Source: Amycolatopsis keratiniphila subsp. keratiniphila
GTDB lineage: Bacteria > Actinomycetota > Actinomycetes > Mycobacteriales > Pseudonocardiaceae
Assembly: GCF_001620365.2 (NCBI RefSeq)
Contig: NZ_LQMT02000013.1
Span: 99,917-163,916 of the forward strand
Direction: 5' to 3'
DNA: 64,000 nt
This document shows, in pieces, positions 43,354-55,194 of this stretch. A program made the translations under genes and the position numbers. Under the pieces are notes generated by a model that was given only the letters and a program-made list of their open reading frames with translations, did no database searches and was not told where the DNA came from. Numbering within the stretch: the first letter of the stretch is position 1; the number at the start of each line of letters is the position of its first letter.

Positions 43354-43881
43354 TCAGACCGCCAGCGGGCCGAAGACGAGCGTGCCCGGCGCCTCCGCGT
43401 CGTCACCCGCCCAGAACTCCAGCCACAGCGCGGCGAACTCGTCCCGCGACAGCATCCCGTCACCGTCGGAGTCCAGCAGCGGGAAGGTGGCGTCGGTGTC
43501 GGTGGGACATCCGTTCCACACCTCGATCAGCTGGTGGTACTCCGCCGCGGAGATCAGGCCGTCGCGATTCTCGTCGACCGCCTCGAACATCGCGTCGGCC
43601 GTGGCGGTCACGGCCTCGGGCGTGTCCGGGAGCTTGTCGACCACCAGCAGCACTTCGTCGAGGGTGACCTTGTCGTCGCGGTTCAGATCCGAGGCCGCCA
43701 GCAACGTCGTCCACCAGCTCAGCATGATGCCGGTCAGGCGGCGTTCGTCACCCGGCCCGCGCCGTCGCGCCCAGCGGTCGGCCAGGGCCTGGAAGTCCTG
43801 CTCCTCAAGGAAACCGTCGCCGTCGACGTCCATCGCGGCGAAGACGCCCGACACCTTGCGCCGCTGCAAGTCGCTTGCCAT
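43354..43881 (-). CDS. Four-EF-hand calcium-binding protein, calerythrin-like
   Basis: A 175-residue soluble protein with four EF-hand loops: DVDGDGFLEEQD (from residue 18), DLNRDDKVTLDE (65), DENRDGLISAAE (103) and DSDGDGMLSRDE (137). Each has acidic residues at positions 1 and 12 of the loop, so all four could bind calcium; the second is less typical. The pattern resembles actinomycete calerythrin, thought to buffer or transport calcium. The ATG at 43881 is preferred. It follows the nar operon on the same strand after 45 bp, but looks independent in function. Confidence 0.9.
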   Translation of the reverse strand: MASDLQRRKVSGVFAAMDVDGDGFLEEQDFQALADRWARRRGPGDERRLTGIMLSWWTTLLAASDLNRDDKVTLDEVLLVVDKLPDTPEAVTATADAMFEAVDENRDGLISAAEYHQLIEVWNGCPTDTDATFPLLDSDGDGMLSRDEFAALWLEFWAGDDAEAPGTLVFGPLAV

Positions 43882-43926
43882 GCGTCCGAACGATAGAACC
43901 GGACGCGGTAGCGGAACAGCGGCCAT

Positions 43927-44472
43927 TCAGGGGCCCGGCGAGCCACGATCGAGGGACGGCCGCTCACTCACGGCGGGCATTCGCCACCAGGGATAGGGCA
44001 CACCGAACAGCCTGTTGACCACCACGGCGAGCAACGCGATGAGACCCACGCCCACCAGCACCGCGACGATCTGCGGGGCCGTGTGCAGCAACCCGAGCGC
44101 GATGATCAGGGTGGTGGCCCCGGCGGGCGGATGGGGGATCTCCAGCGCGGCCATCGCGGCACAGGTGAGCCCCAGCGCGATCGCGGCGGACCCGATCCTG
44201 GCCCACGACGGATGCGTCAGGTCCGGGGCGGCGGACAGCAGCCCGGTGGCCGCGAGGCCGGCCAGGCCCGACAGGACCCCGGCCAGATGGCCGAGCACCG
44301 TGTTGCGGGGGCTCGCCCCGGGTGCCCGCGGGCTCGTGAACACCAGGAACGCGGTGGGCCCGAGCGAAGGGAACAGCAGGGGAGCGCCGGACAGGATCGC
44401 GCAGAACCCGATGAACACGATGCAGCCGAACGAACTCAGCGCGACGTAGGCGGTGCGGCGGATCCGGGTCAT
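43927..44472 (-). CDS. HPP-family integral membrane protein
   Basis: A 181-residue protein with four to five hydrophobic helices. The family signature HPP lies in EIPHPPAGATTLI, and SLGPTAFLVFTSP is also typical. HPP proteins in cyanobacteria and plastids have been linked to nitrite transport. Here the gene overlaps the narI stop by ATGA, making it the fifth gene of the nitrate reductase operon. A role in moving nitrate or nitrite across the membrane is a reasonable inference. Confidence 0.88.
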   Translation of the reverse strand: MTRIRRTAYVALSSFGCIVFIGFCAILSGAPLLFPSLGPTAFLVFTSPRAPGASPRNTVLGHLAGVLSGLAGLAATGLLSAAPDLTHPSWARIGSAAIALGLTCAAMAALEIPHPPAGATTLIIALGLLHTAPQIVAVLVGVGLIALLAVVVNRLFGVPYPWWRMPAVSERPSLDRGSPGP

Positions 44473-45194
44473 TCCCAGCCACGGCGGGGGTCGCGGGTGC
44501 CGACCCGGCCGGGGGCGCGGTGCCGGTAGACCACGTACGGGCGGAGCAGGTACCGCACCGGTGCGCTGAAAGCGTGCACCAGCCGGGAAAACGGCCACAG
44601 CGCGAACAACACCATGCCCAGCGCGACATGCAGCCGGTAGTCCAGCGGCGCCGACGCCATCAGTTCCGGTCGTGGATCGAACGTCAGGATGCCGCGGAAC
44701 CAGGGCGCGACCGTCTCGCGGTAGTCGTAGCCGCCGCGGACGCCGTTGTCGACCACGGTGGTCGCCAGCCCGGCGAGCATCACCAGCACGAGCACCACGT
44801 ACATGTACCGGTCGCTGACCGAGGTGGCGCCGCGCACCGCCGGCACCCGGATCCGCCGCCACAGCAGCAGACCGAGCCCGCCGAGCGCGACCAGCCCGGC
44901 GAGGGTGCCCATGCCGAGCGAGACCAGGTGGTAGCCGTGCTCGTCGAGTCCGGCGAATTCGGTGACGCCCTTCGGCACGAGCAGGCCCAGCACGTGGCCC
45001 CCGATCACCATCAGCAGCCCGACATGGAACACCGGGCTGGCCACGCGCAGGAGCTTGGCCTCGTGGAGCTGGCTCGACCGGGTGGTCCAGCCGAACTTGT
45101 CGTGCCGGTAGCGCCAGATGGTGCCGAACACCAGCAACACGATCGACGCGTAGGGCGCGGCACCCCACAGCAACAGGTCCAGTCCGGAACTCAT
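44469..45194 (-). CDS. narI: Respiratory nitrate reductase gamma subunit
   Basis: A 241-residue membrane cytochrome b with five helices that takes electrons from menaquinol and passes them to NarH. Haem-ligand His residues are in VFHVGLLMVIGGHVLG and in the last helices (LHVALGMV, RLVHAF). The ATG at 45194 overlaps the narJ stop; its own stop overlaps the HPP gene. Order narG-narH-narJ-narI is standard. Apparently complete. Confidence 0.95.
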   Translation of the reverse strand: MSSGLDLLLWGAAPYASIVLLVFGTIWRYRHDKFGWTTRSSQLHEAKLLRVASPVFHVGLLMVIGGHVLGLLVPKGVTEFAGLDEHGYHLVSLGMGTLAGLVALGGLGLLLWRRIRVPAVRGATSVSDRYMYVVLVLVMLAGLATTVVDNGVRGGYDYRETVAPWFRGILTFDPRPELMASAPLDYRLHVALGMVLFALWPFSRLVHAFSAPVRYLLRPYVVYRHRAPGRVGTRDPRRGWE

Positions 45195-45802
45195 CGGCCA
45201 CCTCCGGCACCGGTCGGGAAGGGGTCGAGGCCGACCAGCTCGGCAGGCGGTTCGGCGGGCAGCGGCGCGGGGACGGCGGGCAGGGTGGCCAGCACCGCCG
45301 CGACGGCGTCGCGATACGGAGTGTCCATAGTGGACATGTTGCGGTGCAGGAGTTCCAGCGCGGGATGGAAGCGGGTGAGTACCTGGGTGGCCGCGCCGGG
45401 GCTCGCCGCGGCGGCGAATTCCAGGATCACGGGCAGGAAGTCCGGCAACTCGTTCTCGGCGGGCGCGAACCCGTGGGTGCGGTAGAACCGGCGCAGGGCG
45501 GCCAGCGTCTCGCCGCGGCGGCGGGTGTCGCCGTCGAGGAACCAGCTCAGATGCAGGGTCCGCCTTGGCTTCCGGTCGAAGACCTCGACGTAATGCGACG
45601 CCAGCCCGCCGGGATCGCCCTGTTCGAGGTGGGCCAGCGTACGGCCGAGTTCGTCGTGGCCGGGGCCGGTGGTCTCGTCGAGGCAGGCACGCAGCAGACC
45701 GAGTTTGCCGAGGACCGCCTCGTCGGGATATTGCAGGCACCAGCCGGCGATCTGACGCAGGGCCGCGGTATCCCGCGTGGCACGGGGGCGGAGGAGTTTC
45801 AC
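45191..45802 (-). CDS. narJ: Nitrate reductase assembly chaperone (delta subunit)
   Basis: A 203-residue TorD/NarJ-type cytoplasmic chaperone needed to insert the molybdenum cofactor into NarG; it is not part of the final enzyme. The family core is visible at LASHYVEVFDRKPRRTLHLSW, and the following region contains ENELPDFLPVILEFAA. The GTG start at 45802 overlaps the narH stop (GTGA), and its stop overlaps narI. Confidence 0.93.
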   Translation of the reverse strand: MKLLRPRATRDTAALRQIAGWCLQYPDEAVLGKLGLLRACLDETTGPGHDELGRTLAHLEQGDPGGLASHYVEVFDRKPRRTLHLSWFLDGDTRRRGETLAALRRFYRTHGFAPAENELPDFLPVILEFAAAASPGAATQVLTRFHPALELLHRNMSTMDTPYRDAVAAVLATLPAVPAPLPAEPPAELVGLDPFPTGAGGGR

Positions 45803-47363
45803 CGGCTCTGCCCCCGCAAGGTCGGGAACAGCGCGTCCGGCCGGGCACCGTCGTCCCAGCTGACCAGGTCCACAGTGGACTCGCCGCCGCCCATACCCGG
45901 TCCGCCGTCGACGTCGAGGCTGCACCGGGTGGCGATGCCCTCCAGGTCGTGGGCCTGCCCGATGCCCGCGGTGGGGATCACGTACCGCTCGTCGTATTTG
46001 GCCAGCGCGAGCAGCCGGTGCATGGCGAAGATCTGCTCACCGGTGAGGCCGACGGACGCGGGGATGTCCTCGTCGGTCTCCTGGCCGAGGTTCACCGCCC
46101 GCATGTAGGACCGCATCGCGGCCAGCCGCCGTAGCGACCGCCGGACCGGCGCCGTGTCCCCGGCGGTGAACAGTTCGGCCAGGTACTCGACCGGGATGCG
46201 CAGGGCGTCGATGGCGCCGAACAGGTTGTCGCGGTGCTCGCCGTCGTGGCCGCTTCCGCTGACCGCGTCGACCACCGGCGACAGCGGCGGGATGTACCAG
46301 ACCATCGGCATCGTGCGGTATTCCGGATGCAGCGGCAGGGCCAGCCGGTAGTCGTGGATCAGCTGGTACACCGGCGAACGCCGGGCCGCGGTGAGCCAGT
46401 CGTGCGGGACGCCCGCCGCCTCGGCGGCCCGGATCACGGCGGGATCGCGCGGGTCGAGCAGCAGATCGAGTTGCGCGGGGTAGAGGTCGTGCTCGTCCTC
46501 GACGGACGCGGCGGCGGTGACCTTGTCGGCGTCGTAGAGCAGGACACCGATGTAGCGCAGCCGCCCGACGCAGGTTTCGGCGCACACCGTCGGCTGCCCG
46601 GCCTCCACCCGGGGATAGCAGAAGGTGCACTTCTCGGCCTTGCCGGTCTTGTGGTTGAAGTACACCTTCTTGTACGGGCAGCCGGTGACGCACATCCGCC
46701 AGCCGCGGCACTGGTCCTGGTCGACCAGCACGATCCCGTCCTCCGCGCGTTTGTACATCGCGCCGGACGGGCAGCTGGCCACACAGGACGGGTTGAGGCA
46801 GTGCTCGCAGATCCTCGGCAGGTAGAACATGAAGCTCTGCTCGAACTCGAATTTGATCCGGATGCCGAGTTCCTCACGCAGCTTTTCGGCGATCGGGTCC
46901 TTGACGCCGTGTTCGGTGGACCCGCCGAGATCGTCGTCCCAGTTCGGCCCCCAGGAAGGTTGGGCGGGTTCGCCGGTGATGGCCGACCGGGGCGCGGCGG
47001 TGGGGACGTCGTCGCCCAGCGGCGCCTCGATCAGGGTGGCGTAGTCGTAGGTCCACGGCTCGTAGTAGTCGGAGATCTCCGGCAGTTCCGGGTTGGCGAA
47101 CAGTTTCGCGAGCTTGGTCAGCCGTCCGCCCGCGCGCAGCCGCAGCCTGCCCTTCGCCGTCCGTTCCCAGCCGCCCTTCCAGCGCTCCTGATCCTCGTAG
47201 CGGCGCGGATATCCTTGCCCCGGCCGGGTTTCCACGTTGTTGAACCAGGCGTACTCGGTGCCTGCCCGGTTCGTCCAGGCCTGTTTGCAGGTCACCGAAC
47301 AGGTGTGGCAGCCGATGCATTTGTCCAGGTTCATCACCATGGCCAGCTGTGCCATGACCCGCA

Positions 47364-47364
<1 letters not shown>
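45799..47364 (-). CDS. narH: Respiratory nitrate reductase beta subunit (iron-sulphur)
   Basis: A 521-residue electron-transfer subunit. Cys clusters are CIGCHTCSVTC, CEHCLNPSCVASCP, CRGWRMCVTGCP and CTFCYP with later CAETC, enough for three [4Fe-4S] and one [3Fe-4S] centre. Trp in CRGWRMC marks the [3Fe-4S] site. It carries electrons from NarI haem to NarG. The ATG at 47364 overlaps the narG stop by one base (TGATG), and its own stop overlaps narJ. Confidence 0.96.
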
Positions 47365-51029
<3,665 letters not shown>

Positions 51030-51042
51030 GCTCGCGACCTCC

Positions 51043-51054
51043 CGACTTAAGTCG
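51043..51054. promoter_or_regulatory. Perfect 12-bp palindrome beside the narG ribosome site
   Basis: CGACTTAAGTCG is a perfect palindrome adjoining the GGGAGG ribosome site (plus-strand 51038-51043) of narG. It could bind a repressor or fold in the leader RNA and affect ribosome access. No known regulator consensus is matched with confidence. Confidence 0.4.
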
Positions 51055-51150
51055 TGAATGAGGCAGACAGTGCGAACAGGACGTGCCGAGTCTGTCCGGA
51101 GAACGCTTGCGATGTTAGCGGTGCCGCGTGCCAGTTGTCTTTGCGCGAAG

Positions 51151-51171
51151 GTGATCATGGCTGTCGATCAC
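51151..51171. promoter_or_regulatory. Inverted repeat upstream of narG
   Basis: GTGATC (51151-51156) and GATCAC (51166-51171) form a 6-bp inverted repeat with a 9-base spacer, about 120 bp upstream of narG. This is broadly Crp/Fnr-like in layout but not a consensus site. The remaining sequence between narG and csbD (51055-51422, about 370 bp) holds no gene; an AT-rich stretch near 51215-51290 is the likeliest place for the two divergent promoters. Confidence 0.4.
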
Positions 51172-51422
51172 TCGAAAAGACCAGCAAGTAAAGGTGTTGG
51201 TAATGTCCGGGTAAGTGCCGGTGGAAATTCGATTATTCCGTCCGGTCGGGCGATCGAAATATGCGTTTTCGGGTATTTCCGGAACCGGGCGGTACCGGGT
51301 GCACCCGTCAGGAGGTGGGGCCCTGCGGTCACGCCGGCGGCGAGAGATGACTGTGACGAACGCGCCGTTTTCGGGGCCGTGAGCCGGGTAACCGGAGGCG
51401 ACGGACAACGAAGGAGGCTCCG

Positions 51423-51599
51423 ATGAACGACAAGGCCGAGAACAAGATCGACGAGCTCAAGGGCAAGGCGAAGGAAGCCGCCGGGAACGCCACGGACAAC
51501 GAGCAGTGGCAGGCGGAAGGCAAGGCCGAGCAGGGCAAGGCCAACGTCAGGCAGGCGGGCGAGAAGGTCAAGGACGCGGTGAAGGGCGTCCGGGACTGA
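51423..51599 (+). CDS. CsbD-family small stress protein
   Basis: A 58-residue hydrophilic, Lys/Glu/Ala-rich protein (MNDKAENKIDELKGKAKEAA, GKAEQGKANVRQAGEKVKDA), the pattern of the CsbD family, which is induced by general stress in many bacteria and has no known activity. The ATG lies 6 bases after AAGGAGG. It is divergent from narG. Length is typical. Confidence 0.9.
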   Translation: MNDKAENKIDELKGKAKEAAGNATDNEQWQAEGKAEQGKANVRQAGEKVKDAVKGVRD

Positions 51600-51653
51600 C
51601 CTCGTGACCGGCGGGGCCCGCCTGCCGAGGCGGGCCCCGGTACGGTCCGGGGC

Positions 51654-52319
51654 ATGGAGTTCCGGGATTTCGACGGCGTCAAGGTGCGGAGGCCTTCGGT
51701 CGAGCGCGAAGACCTCGGAAGCGAACCCGCGGTGCTTCGCGGCGATTTCGACTTCGATTCGGTCCACCTCGACGGCGGTGAGCAGGACGGCGTCCGCGGT
51801 GGCGGCGAGATCGCGCACTGCCTTGTCACGGACGTGAGCTTGGCGAACGCCCGCCTCGACCGGCTGACGCTCTCCGACGTCGTCTTCGAAGGTGTCGACC
51901 TGTCCAACGCGGCGATCCGCGAACTGTCGGCCCGACGGGTCGAAATCCTGCGCTGCCGGGCGATCGGGCTCGGAGTGGCGATCACTTCCGCCACCGATCT
52001 GTACGTCGAGAACGCACGGTTCGACTACGCCTCGGTGACCGTCGAGCGGGTGAAGGGTCCGGTCGTGTTCTCCGGATGTTCGTTCCGGGAGACGGTGTTC
52101 TCGGGCGACCTGTCCCGGCTGACCTTCGTGGACTGCGATTTCACCGAAACCGAGTTCGCGGCGACGGCCGCGGTGGGCTGCGATCTCCGCGGCTCGCGTC
52201 TGTCCGGGGTCCGCGGTCTGCTGACCCTGCGCGGCGCGAAGATCACCGGTGAACAGGCCGTCTCGGTCGCGGGGATCCTCGCGACCGAGAGCGGCTTGTC
52301 GGTTCAGCCCTCGGGGTAG
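51654..52319 (+). CDS. Pentapeptide-repeat-like protein
   Basis: A 221-residue protein with successive five-residue steps of the A(D/N)LxX kind (LANARLDRLTLSDVVFEG, VDLSNAAIREL, VFSGCSFRETVF, LTFVDCDFTETEF, CDLRGSRLSG). These should form a right-handed quadrilateral beta helix. Some pentapeptide proteins protect DNA gyrase, but nothing here points to that. The ATG at 51654 is 54 bp after CsbD. The end overlaps the convergent cupin gene by 16 bp. Confidence 0.8.
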   Translation: MEFRDFDGVKVRRPSVEREDLGSEPAVLRGDFDFDSVHLDGGEQDGVRGGGEIAHCLVTDVSLANARLDRLTLSDVVFEGVDLSNAAIRELSARRVEILRCRAIGLGVAITSATDLYVENARFDYASVTVERVKGPVVFSGCSFRETVFSGDLSRLTFVDCDFTETEFAATAAVGCDLRGSRLSGVRGLLTLRGAKITGEQAVSVAGILATESGLSVQPSG

Positions 52320-52639
52320 AAGACGAACAGCGTGCAGCCGGTCGCCGACGCGGGCACGTGCCACGAACCGGCCGGGGCGTGCAGGAAGGTCCCCGCCGGA
52401 TAGTCGCGCGCGCCGTCGTTGAAGGTGCCGGAGACGACGAACACCTCTTCGGGGCCGGGTTCGTGGACGTCGCGGTGCGGCCACGAGCTGCCGGGATCCA
52501 TTTCCAGCAGATTCGCCTGCGCGCCGTCCGCGCCTGTCCACAGTGGACGAAGGCGGATTCCGGGGAAGAGCTCGCGCGCGGGGGATTCCTTGACGGAGAC
52601 GGAAGTGTAGCCCTCTTGGGCGAGGATCTCTGAGTGCAT
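52304..52639 (-). CDS. Cupin-domain protein
   Basis: A 111-residue single-domain cupin, similar to ChrR/anti-sigma-type cupins. The metal-binding motifs are seen in PHRDVHEPGPEEVFVVSG and in AGTFLHAPAGSWHVP. No other domain is present. It may bind a metal and a small ligand; no substrate can be inferred. It is divergent from the GlxA-type regulator 53 bp away, which may regulate it. Confidence 0.85.
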   Translation of the reverse strand: MHSEILAQEGYTSVSVKESPARELFPGIRLRPLWTGADGAQANLLEMDPGSSWPHRDVHEPGPEEVFVVSGTFNDGARDYPAGTFLHAPAGSWHVPASATGCTLFVFYPEG

Positions 52640-52692
52640 GTCCCCATGCTGCCTGGGCCGTCGCGCCGCTGGACAGTGTCAGGGAAGACACC

Positions 52693-53655
52693 ATGGGGTA
52701 CTTTCTTGCCATGCATCGCGTGAGGGCACTGGTGCGGCCGGTGCAGTCGACGTTCGAGCTCGGGATCGCCGCCGAGGTCTTCGGCACCGAGCGGGCCGGG
52801 GTGCCGAAGTACTACGAGTTCGACGTCTGCACGGAGAAGCCCGGCCCGGTGCCGACCACGGCCGGGTACGCGATGTCCGTGACGCGGGGCCTTTCCGCGC
52901 TGGCGGACGCCGACACCGTGCTCATCCCCGGCTGGTCCCCGGTCGAGGCACCGCTGCCGGCCCCCGTGCGCCGGGCGCTCCTGCGCGCGCACGCCAGGGG
53001 AGCGCGGCTCGTCACGATCTGCTCCGGTGTCTTCGCTTTGGCCCGCACCGGGCTGCTCGACGGCAGGTCGGCGACCACGCATTGGGCGCGCGCCGCTCAG
53101 CTGCGGGAGGAGTTCCCGCTGATCCAGGTGGAGCCGGACGTGCTCTACGTTGACCACGGCGACGTCGCCACGAGCGCCGGGGCCGGCGCGGGGATCGACC
53201 TCTGCCTGCACCTCGTCCGGCGCGACCACGGCGCCGCGCACGCCGCCCTCGTCGCCCGGCACATGGTGATGCCGCCGCATCGCGACGGCGGGCAGGCGCA
53301 GTTCGTCCCAGCCCCGCCGCCCGGCGACGAGCTGGACGGTCTCCTCGAGTGGGCGGGCACCCGCCTCGGGACGCCGTTGTCGGTGGCCGATCTGGCCGCG
53401 CACCTCAACGTCTCGCCGCGCACGCTGGCCCGGCGTTTCGCCGATCAGCTCGGCACCACTCCGGGGGCGTGGCTGCTGACGCGCCGGGTGACCGAGGCGC
53501 GCACCCTGCTGGAGGAGACCGGCCTGCCGGTGGAAGTGATCGCGTCCCGCGTCGGGCTGACGTCGGCCGTGAACCTTCGCCGCCGCTTCCGCGACCAGGT
53601 CGGCACGACGCCGGGCGCGTACCGGCGCGCGTTCCGTGACCCGGTTTCGCCTTGA
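52693..53655 (+). CDS. GlxA-family AraC-type transcriptional regulator
   Basis: A 320-residue regulator. The N-terminal DJ-1/PfpI-like domain contains VTICSGVFALARTGLL with the Cys of the nucleophile elbow. The C-terminal AraC domain has two HTH motifs (LSVADLAAHLNVSPRTLARRF, LPVEVIASRVGLTSAVNLRRRF). The ATG at 52693 has AGGGAAG upstream; ATG 52711 is also possible. A small inverted repeat GTGTC-N6-GACAC (52676-52691) abuts the start and may be an autoregulatory site. Confidence 0.9.
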   Translation: MGYFLAMHRVRALVRPVQSTFELGIAAEVFGTERAGVPKYYEFDVCTEKPGPVPTTAGYAMSVTRGLSALADADTVLIPGWSPVEAPLPAPVRRALLRAHARGARLVTICSGVFALARTGLLDGRSATTHWARAAQLREEFPLIQVEPDVLYVDHGDVATSAGAGAGIDLCLHLVRRDHGAAHAALVARHMVMPPHRDGGQAQFVPAPPPGDELDGLLEWAGTRLGTPLSVADLAAHLNVSPRTLARRFADQLGTTPGAWLLTRRVTEARTLLEETGLPVEVIASRVGLTSAVNLRRRFRDQVGTTPGAYRRAFRDPVSP

Positions 53656-53700
53656 GCGGAACGGCGTACGCGAGCCCCGGCCCGATGTCACGATGACCGT

Positions 53701-54033
53701 ATGGCGGACATCCTTCCTTTCCAGCAGAAGCGCCCCGAACCCGAACCGCTGTGGCGTGACGTGCTGGGCCGGAGCCTGCGCGCCGCGCGGGAGGAACAGG
53801 GCGGCCGCCTCGTCGACGTCGCGGAACGCGCGGGGATCTCGCCGCAGTACCTCTCCGAGATCGAGCGCGGCCGCAAGGAGCCGTCGAGCGAGATGATCGC
53901 CGCGGTCACCGGCGCGCTGGGGCTCGACCTGGCGGATCTGCTCTTCGGGATCGCGGGCACGATCAGCCGGGGCGGCAGCACGGGCCTCGCGGTCGGCCGC
54001 CGTCCGCGAGGGCCCGTGCTCATGGCCGCCTGA
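53701..54033 (+). CDS. ClgR/PopR-like XRE regulator
   Basis: A 110-residue protein with one XRE HTH (LVDVAERAGISPQYLSEIERGRKEPSSEM), very close to ClgR/PopR, activators of clp genes in actinobacteria. The N-terminus WRDVLGRSLRAAREEQGG is also typical. Two clpP genes lie beyond it on the opposite strand, the same association as in Streptomyces popR and its clpP operon. In that system the regulator is itself degraded by ClpP; its C-terminus here ends in Ala-Ala, which fits such a signal (inference). Confidence 0.85.
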   Translation: MADILPFQQKRPEPEPLWRDVLGRSLRAAREEQGGRLVDVAERAGISPQYLSEIERGRKEPSSEMIAAVTGALGLDLADLLFGIAGTISRGGSTGLAVGRRPRGPVLMAA

Positions 54034-54098
54034 GCCCCTGAGCTGTACCTACCGGACGGGACACACAGGGGCGCGGCGTGAGCAAAGGCGTAACTCAC

Positions 54099-54190
54099 GT
54101 GATCAGGCACGGAACTCGTGTGTCTGGACGCCGCACTCGCGAGTTCCGCCTCTGATCACGCGAGTTCCGCCTTCAAACACGCGAGTTCCG
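54099..54190. repeat. 21-bp-spaced CGCGAGTTCCG repeats, popR-clpP side
   Basis: Exact copies of CGCGAGTTCCG start at 54138, 54159 and 54180, precisely 21 bp apart. An inverted, slightly different copy CGGAACTCGTG lies at 54110-54120. The spacing and arrangement recur at 61421-61520. It lies between the convergent PopR-like and clpP genes. There is no coding sign. Confidence 0.85.
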
Positions 54191-54333
54191 GCTCCGGTCG
54201 GGTGAGTGCGGCGCAACGTCCTCGTGAGTGGCGTTTCGGGGTTAGACGGGTTATTGAGAGGTAGGTCGAACATGGCGTGATGGAGTTGGAGGCGAGAGCA
54301 TGCTCACCACAGAGACCTGGCGCGCTCTTGACT

Positions 54334-54502
54334 GTCCACAAGGGACACATTCAGAGGCGAAATGCCCAATTTGGCCACTTTGGGCAGGGGTCGTGAGTGA
54401 TTTGGGTGGTTCTAACCCGCATTATCACTCACGACCCCGTCTAGAAACGGACATAAAGGTATCAAATGGATGCTCGATCGACGCGATATGTCCCTTGTGG
54501 AC
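54334..54502. repeat. Nested inverted repeats between popR-like and clpP genes
   Basis: Outer arms GTCCACAAGGGACA (54334-54347) and TGTCCCTTGTGGAC (54489-54502) enclose inner arms GGGGTCGTGAGTGAT (54387-54401) and ATCACTCACGACCCC (54424-54438). Both pairs are perfect. A third small stem, TGCCCAA (54363-54369) with TTGGGCA (54380-54386), lies between. The inner hairpin could terminate transcription from either side. The rest of the 570-bp gap 54034-54603 shows no gene. Confidence 0.85.
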
Positions 54503-54603
54503 GCTCGGGATCGGGCCTGTCTGCATCGCCACTCACGACCACCCGGACCGAGTTCCCGTCAGCCGATCTCCTCGTCTCACGCGATGAAGGGCGCCTCCGG
54601 GAC

Positions 54604-55194
54604 CTAAGCCCGTTCGTCGAGGACCCGGTCCGCCAGCCCGTAGGCGACGGCGCCCGCCGCGTCGAACACGCGGTCCCGGTCGGTGTCGTGCCGCAGATCC
54701 GAGACGGCGCGGCCGGTGTGGGCGGAAAGGATCTCCTCCAGCTGCGTCCGCACCCGCACGACCTCGTCGGCCTGCAGGATGAGGTCCGGGATCGTGCCGC
54801 GCCCCTGCGCCGCGGGCTGGTGCAGCACCACCCGCGTATGCGGCAGCACGAACCGGTGCCCGGCTTCGCCCGCGGCCAGCAGGATCGCACCAGCCGCGAC
54901 GGCCTGGCCGACACAGGTCGTCGCCACCGGCGCCTTGATGAAGCGCATGGTGTCGTACAGCGCGAGCATCGCCGACGGGTCGCCGCCCTCGGTGTTGATG
55001 TAGAGGTTGATCTCCTGCTCGGGGTTGTCCGCCTCCAGGTACAGCAGCTGCGTGATCAGGGCGTTCGCCACGCCGGAGTCGATCGCGGTCCCGAGGTAGA
55101 TGATCCGCTCCGACAGCAGATGCGAGTAGACGTCCATGATCCGCTCGCCGGCGGGACTGCGGGAGATGACGTTGGGGATGGTGTAGGTACTCAC
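54604..55194 (-). CDS. ClpP-like subunit lacking the catalytic serine
   Basis: A 196-residue ClpP-fold protein. His125 (VVLHQP) and Asp170 (RHDTDRDR) are in place, but the nucleophile segment reads GQAVAAG instead of GQAASMG, so the Ser is Ala100 (codon 54895-54897). The oxyanion strand is also altered (NTEGGDPSAM for SPGGSV). It should be proteolytically dead and form mixed rings with the active subunit encoded just upstream, whose stop overlaps its GTG start (GTGA). ClpR proteins of cyanobacteria and plastids are a precedent. Confidence 0.9.
   Translation of the reverse strand: MSTYTIPNVISRSPAGERIMDVYSHLLSERIIYLGTAIDSGVANALITQLLYLEADNPEQEINLYINTEGGDPSAMLALYDTMRFIKAPVATTCVGQAVAAGAILLAAGEAGHRFVLPHTRVVLHQPAAQGRGTIPDLILQADEVVRVRTQLEEILSAHTGRAVSDLRHDTDRDRVFDAAGAVAYGLADRVLDERA

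Noticed and set aside
51030-51158. N-terminal extension of narG to the ATG at 51158
   Set aside because: The extension lacks family similarity, while GTG 51029 has a well-placed GGGAGG and gives a standard NarG length.
54138-54190. CRISPR-like 21-bp periodic repeats
   Set aside because: Unit and spacer are too short, copies are few and partly inverted, and no cas genes are present.
54300-54587. Small plus-strand open frame between the popR-like and clpP genes
   Set aside because: It spans the nested inverted repeats, has poor codon character and no recognisable features.
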